Shown here in pieces: positions 1-6,813 of a stretch of DNA of 15,884 nt; within the stretch, counting starts at the first letter, position 1; each line of letters opens with the position of its first letter. The notes under the pieces were generated by a model that searched no databases, was not told the DNA's origin, and worked only from the letters and a program-made list of their open reading frames with translations. This DNA comes from an uncultured Prevotella sp. (GTDB lineage Bacteria; Bacteroidota; Bacteroidia; Bacteroidales; Bacteroidaceae): assembly GCA_900769275.1 (NCBI GenBank), contig CAAGGA010000096.1:1-15884 (forward strand), in the 5' to 3' direction. A program made the translations under genes and the position numbers.

Positions 1-16
1 CAATGCGGAATATAGC

Positions 17-72
17 GTAACCTCCGTAAAAGCGAAGCGACCGTACAACCATATAACCTTAAAACCGAAGAA
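17..72. repeat. Degenerate CC-N6 octamer repeats at left edge
   Basis: Positions 41-72 read as four consecutive octamers that each start with CC: CCGTACAA, CCATATAA, CCTTAAAA and CCGAAGAA. Looser relatives (CCGTAAAA) lie just upstream. The consensus resembles CCGTATAA, the reverse complement of the GGTTATAC units at 4243-4266. The stretch lies downstream of the leftward porin gene and looks intergenic. An open frame on the minus strand from 126 to the edge is probably produced by these repeats. Confidence 0.5.
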
Positions 73-175
73 GTTGAAGCCCAGCGAAACTTCAGTTTTG
101 TTGTCTTGTTGCTTGGCTTTTCCCATGCCAGACTTATTCCTTATGGATGGGTGGCGGCAACTCTTTCACCGCCCA

Positions 176-1579
176 TTACAGCAGCCATCCCTGAAAGGCG
201 ATGCTCAGACTGATGCTCGGCTCGTTGTTGTAAGGCTGTATATACAGTGGGCTGTCGGTGTTCAGACCGTTGTTGTTTGGCTTCTTGAAGCTGCGGCGGG
301 AATATTCTCCCTTTATCACTATCTCTTTCATGGGATGATAGTTGAAGCCGAACGTGGTGATGTAAGGCGCACAGTAGCGGTACTGATTCCGGTAAGTGCC
401 GGATGCCATGGTGTCGTAATGGCCAAAGCGACCGAAGAGGTACAGTTGCTGGTTGCCTTTCAGTTTCCTTATCTGTGAGAAAACGTCATATCCGGCTTCA
501 ATGCAGTAGGCTGCAGCGTTACTCGCTATGTTGGTATTATGGAAAGGATTGCCGTCCTGATACTTGTGATGGGTGGAGTTAGCCTTGTTGTATTCGGAAA
601 TACGGTCTGCATCCGAAAGGTGAGCATAGGTCACACTGCCGCGGACTATCCAGTTCCAACGCTTCAGGCGGAAGTCGCCCGATATGATGGAAAGTGCTCC
701 CGACACGTCATCGTAGGAACTGCCCGGTGTCTTTATGGAGTTGCGGAACGTATGTCCGTAGTAGCCGCTCACGCCAATACGCAGTCCTTTCAGCGTATAG
801 TTGTCTATGCGGAACGCTCCGGCATAGCAGTTGGCAACCTTGTATTCGTAAGGACTCGTAGCACCCTGATGCACGAACTTCTCGGCAGTGAAGCTCTCGG
901 AGTTGAGTGCGGAGAGAAACTGCACCTCGTATCTCCAGTCCTTCAGCCTGCCCCAGAGCGAAATGCCAAGCTGATGCCACGTGTTAGGCAGTATCGTAGC
1001 CTCGCCTTCCGGGCGATAGCACGTGAAGAAGTTCAGTGGCTCGTGGTAAGCATTGGAATAGCCTACGGGCACTATAATCTCGCCTACCATGACATTGAAC
1101 TTTCCTTGCCAGAATTCTTTGTTCAGCCAGAACTGTTCGATAATCACTTCACCGCCTTTCTCCGTCTCTGCTTCGTATTCTCCTGACTCCTCTGCTTCTA
1201 TCTCCACGGCGGTCGCATTGCCGCCATGCTCGAACTCCATCTCCGTGCCGAGAGTCCATCCGTTGCCGAAGTCGTAGCCCAGGTTGAGCGTTACGTGAGG
1301 AAGGTCAAAGCGTCCGTGGCTGCCCTCATCCTTGTAACGCTCAGGGGCATTGTATCTATTGAAACTTTGGCTAAAGAAATTACGTGTCATCAAAGCCTCA
1401 CCGTAGCCGCCGATGCTGAGGCGTGAAGCCTTCTGCACCTCTTTCGTCTCCTTTGCAGAGTCGGCACGCTGAATCGTGGCACCGGTGACGGCATCAGTGG
1501 TTTGGGCAAGACACAGGCTTATCCCGCAGGACAGCACCGCCGTCAAGAAACTTTTCTTGGATATGAATATGTCAGACAT
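176..1579 (-). CDS. Outer-membrane beta-barrel porin-like protein
   Basis: This 467-residue protein starts with a signal peptide (basic SKKS, then hydrophobic FLTAVLSCGISLCLA, with likely cleavage near residue 25). The mature part alternates Gly/aromatic strands typical of outer-membrane barrels, for example LSIGGYGEAL near 54, VTLNLGYDFGNGWTLGTEMEFEH near 96-118, FNVMVGEIIVPVGYSNAYHEPLNFF from about 161 and GLRIGVSGYYGHTF. Repeated amphipathic strands continue to the C-terminus (ISLSIAFQGWLL). The layout resembles phosphate-selective porin O/P-like proteins of Bacteroidetes, but the substrate cannot be read from sequence. An unusually acidic segment at residues 126-144 (EIEAEESGEYEAETEKGGE) probably forms an external loop. 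The ATG at 1579 is supported by the signal peptide and by a promoter about 50 bp upstream. The gene appears monocistronic: a terminator lies between it and the upstream efflux remnant. The barrel class is fairly sure, the function is not. Confidence 0.75.
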   Translation of the reverse strand: MSDIFISKKSFLTAVLSCGISLCLAQTTDAVTGATIQRADSAKETKEVQKASRLSIGGYGEALMTRNFFSQSFNRYNAPERYKDEGSHGRFDLPHVTLNLGYDFGNGWTLGTEMEFEHGGNATAVEIEAEESGEYEAETEKGGEVIIEQFWLNKEFWQGKFNVMVGEIIVPVGYSNAYHEPLNFFTCYRPEGEATILPNTWHQLGISLWGRLKDWRYEVQFLSALNSESFTAEKFVHQGATSPYEYKVANCYAGAFRIDNYTLKGLRIGVSGYYGHTFRNSIKTPGSSYDDVSGALSIISGDFRLKRWNWIVRGSVTYAHLSDADRISEYNKANSTHHKYQDGNPFHNTNIASNAAAYCIEAGYDVFSQIRKLKGNQQLYLFGRFGHYDTMASGTYRNQYRYCAPYITTFGFNYHPMKEIVIKGEYSRRSFKKPNNNGLNTDSPLYIQPYNNEPSISLSIAFQGWLL

Positions 1580-1628
1580 AAATATATAATAAGGTGTAAT
1601 AAAAAAACTTCTACAATCATTTCTGGTG

Positions 1629-1659
1629 CAAAGGTATGCAAGAAATCATTCGTGTGCAA
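1629..1659 (-). promoter_or_regulatory. Bacteroidetes-type promoter of the porin gene
   Basis: On the minus strand, TACCTTTG (1636-1629) matches the -7 consensus TAnnTTTG. A TTG (1659-1657) lies 20 nt upstream as the -33 element. Transcription would begin near 1623, giving a leader of about 44 nt before the ATG at 1579. The -7 box is followed by CACC, as it is at 3159. Confidence 0.7.
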
Positions 1660-1846
1660 TACTCAAAAATGCTGATTATAATAAATCCCTTGCGCATCGT
1701 CGTAACATCTTGTCGGTAACGTACTACCTAATACTTATTACATCATCATTCCGTCGGAGGCATGAGATACCAATTATGAGGTATCGGGCACATCGGGTAT
1801 TGCTCCTGCCGGACAGCCCAGATACTGACAATCAGGGAATGACAGC

Positions 1847-1881
1847 AAAAAAAAGTGTTCCCCGGCAAGACCGGAGAACAC
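1847..1881 (-). terminator. Intrinsic terminator pointing leftward
   Basis: Read on the minus strand, GTGTTCTCCGG, loop TCTTG and CCGGGGAACAC form an 11-bp stem with one U-G wobble. Eight T residues follow (1854-1847). It lies downstream of the collapsed efflux locus and upstream of the porin promoter, so it would end efflux-locus transcription and insulate the porin gene. Confidence 0.8.
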
Positions 1882-1922
1882 TACAAACGAAAAACAAAAA
1901 AACGAAAGACATGGGAAAGGTA

Positions 1923-1943
1923 TTCTTCGACCAGGTCGAAGAA
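1923..1943. repeat. 21-bp palindrome (10-bp arms, 1-nt centre)
   Basis: Arms TTCTTCGACC (1923-1932) and GGTCGAAGAA (1934-1943) are perfect inverted copies around A1933. No T-run directly follows on either strand, so it is not a classical intrinsic terminator. It could be an operator, or a second 3' hairpin of the efflux transcript upstream of the terminator at 1847-1881. The rest of the 1580-2038 gap holds a strongly pyrimidine-biased plus-strand stretch (about 1944-2016) and no convincing gene. Confidence 0.6.
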
Positions 1944-2038
1944 CCCCTCCCTTCATATCCCAATCTCCAATCCTTTACGCTCAATCTCCCTCCCTTTTAC
2001 CTCCTTTCCCCTCCGTCATGCCCTTGAAGCCCATGGTT

Positions 2039-2734
2039 TCAACTCATTCGAAGCCGGCTGAGGTACTCTATGCCGTACACAGACCAAAGAGGAATCTTGC
2101 GGACATTAGTGCGTACGGCAGGGATGTCAAGGAGAAAGAATACGAGTGTCACGCTTCCGCTGATCCAGATTACAATGCCATAGATTTGCTTTATGGCTAT
2201 CATCATCATGCTCTCGATATAGTTCTCCATGAAGACAGGGAGGTCAAGTTGCGCAGGATTTACCCTCGTAAGCGTCAGATACTGACCGTATCGGCTGATG
2301 TCATCGTTCAGAAAATGCGAGAACCATGTGGTGTAGATACCGAAACCCGTCGCTCCCGCAAGGTACATGCTGCCGATTATGAATACGTGCATCATCTGCC
2401 ACGTGAAATGATAGCCGAACCAGGCGGCAAAGAAGCCGCTTCCCTCGATGGCTGTGAGCAGGACAATGTGCAGTACGGGGAAGAAAACACCGAAGTCACG
2501 CCGTGGAGTAATCCACAATTGTATGTTGCTCATGTGCTCAAATGTGCCCTGTAGCTTTGCCATTCCCTCGATAAAGCATACGGTGAGGAGCAGGGGCATA
2601 TAGGTGGAGTGCAGCGTGATGAGGTTACAGGCTGCAATGACAATGGCAGAACCGATGACGAGTTGCTGGTTGGTGAAGCGGAACTTCATGCGGAAGAGCA
2701 GGGGGAAATAGACTGCCATGCCCGCCAGATTGGA
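2039..2734 (-). pseudogene. MFS drug-efflux permease, C-terminal remnant
   Basis: About 230 residues match the later part of the large DHA2/EmrB-like MFS exporters that Bacteroidetes encode after TolC and HlyD genes. It begins at NLAGMAVYFPLLFRMKF and continues through about six hydrophobic segments (LVIGSAIVIAACNLITLHST, FGVFFPVLHIVLLTAIEG, MMHVFIIGSMYLAGATGFGI, then IKQIYGIVIWISGSVTLVFF near the end) to a natural stop at 2039. Full-length relatives are about 500 residues or more, so roughly the first half is missing. It is fused in frame to the HlyD-type fragment upstream, with no start codon of its own at the junction near 2735. There is no internal stop or frameshift, so the deletion may be recent. 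A functional exporter is unlikely. An assembly deletion cannot be excluded. Confidence 0.7.
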
Positions 2735-2922
2735 GCCTTGTTCGGCACGTGCGAGGTCTGCCAAAGCCTGTGCCAGACGGAGACGATATTCCGTATCTTC
2801 TATCACGACGAGCGTGTCACCTTTCTTCACATTCTTGAATTCTTCAAACCGTATCTCGCGGATGAAGCCTTGAACACGGGTGTTCTGTGGGGTGATATGC
2901 TGACGCACGCGGGCGTTGTCCG
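2735..2922 (-). pseudogene. HlyD/EmrA-type membrane fusion protein, internal fragment
   Basis: Only about 65 residues remain. They read TDNARVRQHITPQNTRVQG, then FIREIRFEEFKNVKKGDTL, then VVIEDTEYRLRLAQALADL and ARAEQG. This is the standard start of the periplasmic biotinyl-lipoyl/hairpin part of HlyD/EmrA adaptors: a D-N-A-x-V motif, then V-x-G-x-I, the K-K-G-D-x-L turn and the first hairpin helix. The N-terminal membrane anchor and everything after the first helix are absent. The upstream edge meets TolC sequence in another frame within GCGGCACGG (about 2918-2926). The downstream edge runs in frame into the MFS remnant near 2735. No ATG begins this frame; the first possible start is a GTG at 2908. 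This is an internal fragment, not a short adaptor gene. Confidence 0.7.
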
Positions 2923-3099
2923 TGCCGCTTTCAATCCTTCCATACTTGCTTCATGAGCCGTCATGCTGACTTGTATCTGACTGCTGGTGCTGTCTGCAAT
3001 GACAAACAGGTCGTCAAGGCTCATGTCTGAGTATTGCCGAGCCTGCATATTCGTGGCGAAAAAGCATGACATCAGCAATAGAATTGTCTTTTCTTTCAT
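2923..3099 (-). pseudogene. TolC-family outer-membrane efflux protein, 5' remnant
   Basis: From the ATG at 3099 the first 60 residues show a signal peptide (MKEKTILLLMSCFFATNMQA). The typical opening of Bacteroidetes TolC-type channels follows: MSLDDLFVIADSTSSQIQVS, then a helix ending EGLKAAR. In intact homologs of about 400-480 residues this continues into R-L-P-D and long coiled helices. Here the reading switches after A-A-R into HlyD sequence in a different frame. The TolC frame then continues with unrelated residues until a stop at 2827. A TAnnTTTG box is retained upstream, so transcription may persist. No channel could be made. Confidence 0.7.
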
Positions 3100-3158
3100 T
3101 CAAATAAGTGTACAAAATGATTATGACAGTATGATTGTTCAATCCGGATACAACGGTG

Positions 3159-3166
3159 CAAAGGTA
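3159..3166 (-). promoter_or_regulatory. -7 box of the collapsed efflux operon
   Basis: TACCTTTG on the minus strand (3166-3159) matches TAnnTTTG and is followed by CACC, as in the porin promoter. It would start transcription near 3153, about 54 nt before the TolC-remnant ATG. I see no TTG at the expected -33 distance, which fits a promoter that needs an activator such as the adjacent AraC protein. Confidence 0.55.
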
Positions 3167-3249
3167 CTCTTCTTTTGCCTAAAACGGAGTGTGGATTTTC
3201 TGCCGGTAATGTTGGAAATTTCGTATTTTGTGCCTTTTGCAGAGAAGAA

Positions 3250-3270
3250 ATTACGTCAAAGCGACGTAAT
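3250..3270. promoter_or_regulatory. Candidate operator, 8-5-8 inverted repeat
   Basis: ATTACGTC (3250-3257), spacer AAAGC, then GACGTAAT (3263-3270) is a perfect inverted repeat. It lies between the divergent -7 boxes of the efflux remnant (3159-3166) and the AraC gene (3320-3327). Its centre is about 70 bp upstream of the predicted AraC start and about 107 bp upstream of the efflux start. It is a plausible binding site for the AraC protein or another dimer. The role is inferred. Confidence 0.5.
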
Positions 3271-3319
3271 CAGATATAAAGTGCGAACAATAAAACATTC
3301 CTTTTACAACAATATTGTG

Positions 3320-3327
3320 TAATTTTG
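3320..3327 (+). promoter_or_regulatory. -7 box of the AraC-family gene
   Basis: TAATTTTG fits TAnnTTTG, and the ATG follows only four bases later at 3332. Transcription would therefore start at or next to the start codon. The -33 region has only TTTT rather than TTTG. A perfect 10-bp palindrome, ACAATATTGT (3309-3318), fills the adjacent spacer and could serve autoregulation. Confidence 0.55.
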
Positions 3328-3331
3328 CAAC

Positions 3332-4216
3332 ATGATTCACACCATTACTGTTGCAGGACTCAAGGAGAAAAGCGGAGTCTTTTCGCTTGAGAATGATTTC
3401 GTGATGTGCGAAAGCCTTTCACAGATACCTTATGTCAGCGAGGCTTTCCAGTCGGAGATGCTGATGATATTCTTCTGTTTCAACGGGCATCTGAGGATGA
3501 ATGTCGGTGAGGAGGTAGCCCTCCTTTCGGCAGGAGAGGCGTATCTGTGCAAGCCTCATGTCACCGTTCATCAGGTGCTTGCCAGTGCTGACAGCAATAT
3601 CTCCGTGCTTTTCTATTCGCTGCACATTGCCGAGCGTGTGCTGCCTGTGCGCCTGAACCTGTCACAGCTGTTCCTGGAATGCACCTCTTCCAATGTGCGT
3701 TTCGGCACAAAGGTGATGATTGAGCGTATTCTTCCTTTGCTTGACATGCTGCGTCAGCGTGCCACGAACCCCGGTCTCCCCTTTCAGAGCAACTCTCTCT
3801 ATCATCTGTTCTGCATCCTGCTCTTTGAAGTCCTGAACCCTCTCTTCCGCATGACCGGTGCGGATGACTCGCATACCGATGCCTTTCCCTCAGCCAACCG
3901 TGGTGATGCGCTGTTTAATAATTTCGTGAAACTGCTGAATGAGGATGCCGGTCGCCACCGTACTGTCACGTATTATGCGGACAAATTGTGCATTACTCCC
4001 AAGCATCTCTCGAAAGTCATCAAGGCTAAGACTCACTCACGTGCTTTGGAAATCATCACCAAGCATACTGTTGACCTTATCAAGTTGGACTTGAAACTCT
4101 CTGATACCCCTATCCGTAAGTTGGCGGACAAGTACGGCTTTGACAATTTATCTTTCTTCTGTCAATACGTGAAAGCTCATCTCGGGATGACTCCCAAGGA
4201 GTATCGTGAGATGTGA
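3332..4216 (+). CDS. AraC-family transcriptional regulator
   Basis: This 294-residue protein has a cupin-like N-terminal sensor (about 1-170) and a C-terminal AraC/XylS DNA-binding domain. In the latter, the first helix-turn-helix lies in VTYYADKLCITPKHLSKVIK, and the second in PIRKLADKYGFDNLSFFCQY followed by VKAHLGMTPKEYREM. The ending G-M-T-P-K-E-Y-R is diagnostic. The TAA at 3320-3322 is the nearest upstream in-frame stop, so ATG 3332 is the first available ATG. Residue 25 is the next internal Met. It is divergent from the efflux remnant, and in Bacteroidetes such regulators commonly control an adjacent TolC-HlyD-MFS operon. Here the regulator looks intact while its likely target is destroyed. 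The effector is unknown. Confidence 0.9.
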   Translation: MIHTITVAGLKEKSGVFSLENDFVMCESLSQIPYVSEAFQSEMLMIFFCFNGHLRMNVGEEVALLSAGEAYLCKPHVTVHQVLASADSNISVLFYSLHIAERVLPVRLNLSQLFLECTSSNVRFGTKVMIERILPLLDMLRQRATNPGLPFQSNSLYHLFCILLFEVLNPLFRMTGADDSHTDAFPSANRGDALFNNFVKLLNEDAGRHRTVTYYADKLCITPKHLSKVIKAKTHSRALEIITKHTVDLIKLDLKLSDTPIRKLADKYGFDNLSFFCQYVKAHLGMTPKEYREM

Positions 4217-4226
4217 ATGGGTTTAG

Positions 4227-4274
4227 GGTTATGCGGTTATGCGGTTATACGGTTATACGGTTATACGGTTTTGC
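4227..4274 (+). repeat. Octamer tandem array, six units
   Basis: Six head-to-tail octamers are present: GGTTATGC twice, GGTTATAC three times and GGTTTTGC once. The array begins 10 bp after the stop codon of the AraC gene and runs into the left arm of the stem-loop at 4260-4319. Its reverse complement, CCGTATAA, is the consensus of the left-edge repeats. Unit number may vary by slippage. Confidence 0.85.
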
Positions 4275-4319
4275 GGAAGATACCGATAGCCTTCACAAAC
4301 TTCCGCAAAACCGCATAAC
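4260..4319. terminator. 20-bp stem-loop between convergent genes
   Basis: The left arm (4260-4279) and right arm (4300-4319) are inverted copies with 19 of 20 positions matching, around a 20-nt loop. The core GGTTTTGCGGAAG / CTTCCGCAAAACC is perfect. The right arm overlaps the first base of the stop codon of the leftward permease gene. There is no T-run on either exit side, so it is not a textbook intrinsic terminator. Its place between two convergent genes still suggests bidirectional 3'-end formation or transcript stabilisation. Confidence 0.5.
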
Positions 4320-5224
4320 TATCTCTTCCTCGCCACAAGGCGCACGCCGATGAATACCAGTGCCACGGCAACGCCTTGCATCCAGCCTAACGTGGCAATG
4401 CCGAGGATGAGGGAGATGGCTGTGCTCACTACGGGCTGCACATAGTTATATACGCTGACCTGTGTAGGCGTGAGATTCTTCTGTCCCCGCATCATGAGGA
4501 TATAGGCGAAATAGGTTGCTCCGAAGACAATAAAGGCTGTTTCTGCCCAATGGCGCAGCGTTATCTCTGCCCAATGCACCTCTGTCAGCGAGGGTATGCC
4601 GAGTGGCACAGTGACGCATGAGGCGAACAGGAACATCCATTTCATGCACGTGATGGTGTGGTAACGCCCTATCAACCGTCCGAAGAGGGCGAGATAGCAG
4701 GCAAAGGAGAACTGTGCCGTCATGCAGAGCAGGTCGCCGAAGATGTTGCCGCCGCTGAATCCTGCCGTTCCGGCACTGCCCATAATCAGCGAGAGCGCAC
4801 CCGTCACGCCGCAGCCTATGCCCAAGAGCTTTCGCCACGTGAGGCGTTCGCCCATGAAGAGTATGCCTATGAGGAGGGTAAAGATAGGCATTGAGGTGGT
4901 CACTATGCTTGCGTTGATAGGGGAGGTGAGGCTGAGACCTATGGTATAGCAGCACTGATTGGTCACTATGCCGAAGAGTCCGGCGAGGAAGAAAAGCATG
5001 AGGTCATGCCGGCAGACGTCCTCCCGTATGCCTGTCAGCAGAGAGGTGAGCCAGAAGCAGAGTGCTCCGCCTACGGTTCTGAATACTACCATGTCCATTC
5101 CTGTCAGCCCGTGCGTCATGGCATCCTTGCCGAGGGGAGCCATGATGCCCCATGTCACTTCGGCGAGGAACATGCAGATGTGGGCTGCCATCAGCGTTGT
5201 AAGTTGCATTTTTATCTTTCCCAT
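4319..5224 (-). CDS. EamA/DMT-family permease
   Basis: From ATG 5224 this is a 301-residue membrane protein with ten predicted hydrophobic segments arranged as two EamA repeats. The first segment is LMAAHICMFLAEVTWGIMAP. Later ones include INASIVTTSMPIFTLLIGILFMGERLT at the end of repeat one and TPTQVSVYNYVQPVVSTAIS near the end of repeat two, which are typical DMT features (conserved P in TM4/TM9, G-E-x-L/x-T). Such proteins export amino acids or other metabolites; the substrate cannot be read here. The frame is open to an ATG at 5332, which would add 36 charged residues and overlap the flippase gene by 26 bp. I prefer 5224 because TM1 then sits at the N-terminus and the length fits the family. 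It lies 82 bp downstream of the flippase gene on the same strand and may be cotranscribed with it. Confidence 0.85.
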   Translation of the reverse strand: MGKIKMQLTTLMAAHICMFLAEVTWGIMAPLGKDAMTHGLTGMDMVVFRTVGGALCFWLTSLLTGIREDVCRHDLMLFFLAGLFGIVTNQCCYTIGLSLTSPINASIVTTSMPIFTLLIGILFMGERLTWRKLLGIGCGVTGALSLIMGSAGTAGFSGGNIFGDLLCMTAQFSFACYLALFGRLIGRYHTITCMKWMFLFASCVTVPLGIPSLTEVHWAEITLRHWAETAFIVFGATYFAYILMMRGQKNLTPTQVSVYNYVQPVVSTAISLILGIATLGWMQGVAVALVFIGVRLVARKR

Positions 5225-5306
5225 GTCTTTTCTTCTGAGGGATGTACCCACCTTTATCCTGTTATCCTGTGTTTTTTTTCGTTGTGTTGTTCTGCCTGCG
5301 TTTGGC

Positions 5307-6770
5307 TCATTTCCTGATATGCGGTCGCTCAAGCACGACGAACAGTGCGAGATAGGCTACTATCAGCGCCGTGTTTGCCGCCATGCGGGGCAGGGCGTTG
5401 AGGTCTTCCGTGACGAGGGACATCACGCAGTACAGTGCTACCGTGGCGAGGACGTACGTCATGAGGCGTGGCAACTGATAGTCAATGGGGTACTTGCGCT
5501 GTCCTATGAGATAGGAGAGGAGCATCGCCGTGCCGTAGCCTGCCACGCCGCCCCAGGCACATGCCGTATAACTGTACTCCGGAATAAACACTACATTCAC
5601 CAGTATGAGCATCAGGCAGCCTGCTCCTGAGAACCATGCGCCGTAGATTGTCCTGTCGATGAGTTTGTACCAGAATGAGAGATTGAAATATATTCCCATC
5701 ATTATCTCCGCTACCATGACGATAGGTACGATGCGGAGTCCCTCACGGTAGTTCACGTCTATGATGCGTTCCAGCAGCGGCATATAGCCGATGACGCAGA
5801 GAAAGGCGAAGAGAGTGAAGATGACGAAATACTTCATCGCAGCCGAGTAGTACTCTTTCTTGTCGCTGTCCTTGGACTTTGCGAAGACGATGGGCTCGTA
5901 GGCATAGCGGAAAGCCTGCGTTATCATAGCCATTATCATTGCTATCTTGACGCAACCTCCGTAGATGGCAAGTTCGGACATTGCCGTCGTCTTGTCGGGA
6001 TAGACGAGGGGGAAGAGCATCTTGTCGAGTGTCTGGTTGAGTATTCCCGCTATGCCAAGCACGAGGATGGGCCATGAATAGCTGAACATACGGCGCAGCA
6101 GTGAGGTATCTACGATGTGGAAAGGTATGTTTCTCTCCCGGCAATACTGCCTTGCCTCCACGTGTTCGTGGGCAAACTCGGGGATGAAGAAGAATGTTAT
6201 CAGTCCTGTGCACGCGAGGTTGAGGAGGAAGACATACAGCACGTCGGTGATACCGAGATGGACGAAGACTAAAATATTCAGTCCGATGTTCATCATTATG
6301 AAGAGCAGTTTCAGCGAAGCGAACTTAATGGCTTTCTTCTTGTATCGCAGGTAGGAGAAAGGTATCGCCTGTATGGCATCGAGGGCTACCACGCACGCCA
6401 TCAGCAGTATGTATTCCTTATGGTCTCCGTAGCCGATTATGGCACTGATTTCGTCGATGAAACCGAAGATTATTGCGAGGAACGCTGCTGTCAGCGTGCC
6501 TACTATGAAGAGGGATGTGGAGAAGACGCAGTGGGGGTTCTCTCCCTCTTTGTTGGCAAAGCGGAAGAACGTCGTCTCCATCCCGAAGGTCAGGATTACC
6601 AATATCAGGGCTACGTAGGCATAGAGGTTGGTCACTATCCCGTAGCTTCCTCCTTTTGCCGTGAAGACGTAGGTGTATAATGGTACGAGCAGGTAATTCA
6701 GGAATCTTCCTATTATGCTGCTCATGCCGTATATCGCCGTGTCCTTCAGTAATGCTTTCAGATTTGCCAT
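5307..6770 (-). CDS. MOP-superfamily polysaccharide/lipid-linked glycan flippase (Wzx-like)
   Basis: This 487-residue integral membrane protein has 12-14 hydrophobic segments. The N-terminus, LKALLKDTAIYGMSSIIGRF followed by LNYLLVPLYTYVFTAKGGSYGIV, is characteristic of the polysaccharide-biosynthesis branch of the MOP superfamily (G-x-x-x-x-R-x-x-x-x-L-L-x-P-x-Y-T). The middle repeats the pattern in SYSWPILVLGIAGILNQTLD followed by KMLFPLVYP. Family members move undecaprenyl-linked oligosaccharide units across the inner membrane. No glycosyltransferase or polymerase gene lies nearby, so it may be an orphan family member with a housekeeping envelope role. ATG 6770 is preceded on the mRNA by 29 nt of pure purines. 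I find no TAnnTTTG box in the 209-bp gap to the upstream beta-galactosidase. Confidence 0.85.
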   Translation of the reverse strand: MANLKALLKDTAIYGMSSIIGRFLNYLLVPLYTYVFTAKGGSYGIVTNLYAYVALILVILTFGMETTFFRFANKEGENPHCVFSTSLFIVGTLTAAFLAIIFGFIDEISAIIGYGDHKEYILLMACVVALDAIQAIPFSYLRYKKKAIKFASLKLLFIMMNIGLNILVFVHLGITDVLYVFLLNLACTGLITFFFIPEFAHEHVEARQYCRERNIPFHIVDTSLLRRMFSYSWPILVLGIAGILNQTLDKMLFPLVYPDKTTAMSELAIYGGCVKIAMIMAMITQAFRYAYEPIVFAKSKDSDKKEYYSAAMKYFVIFTLFAFLCVIGYMPLLERIIDVNYREGLRIVPIVMVAEIMMGIYFNLSFWYKLIDRTIYGAWFSGAGCLMLILVNVVFIPEYSYTACAWGGVAGYGTAMLLSYLIGQRKYPIDYQLPRLMTYVLATVALYCVMSLVTEDLNALPRMAANTALIVAYLALFVVLERPHIRK

Positions 6771-6799
6771 TTCTTCTTTTCTTTCTTTTTTTTCTTCTT
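6771..6799 (-). promoter_or_regulatory. Purine-only leader before the flippase start
   Basis: All 29 plus-strand bases are C or T, so the mRNA just before ATG 6770 contains only A and G (it ends AGAAAAGAAGAA). No extended Shine-Dalgarno core is present. An unstructured A-rich leader is a known aid to initiation in Bacteroidetes, and I infer that role here. Confidence 0.4.
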
Positions 6800-6813
6800 A
6801 TTCTTTCACGCAG

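Noticed and set aside
1..126. Minus-strand open frame from ATG 126 to the left edge (begins MGKAKQQDNKTEV)
   Set aside because: Most of it is the octamer repeat stretch, whose translation gives a repetitive aromatic string. No promoter or family resemblance supports a gene.
1626..2061. Overlapping plus-strand frames across the gap, including one starting at about 1910
   Set aside because: They cross the porin promoter, the terminator and the palindrome, and their composition is low-complexity Pro/Leu/Ser without family features.
5225..5332. Upstream ATG 5332 for the EamA permease
   Set aside because: It would add 36 strongly charged residues before TM1 and overlap the flippase gene. The internal ATG at 5224 gives the usual family length.
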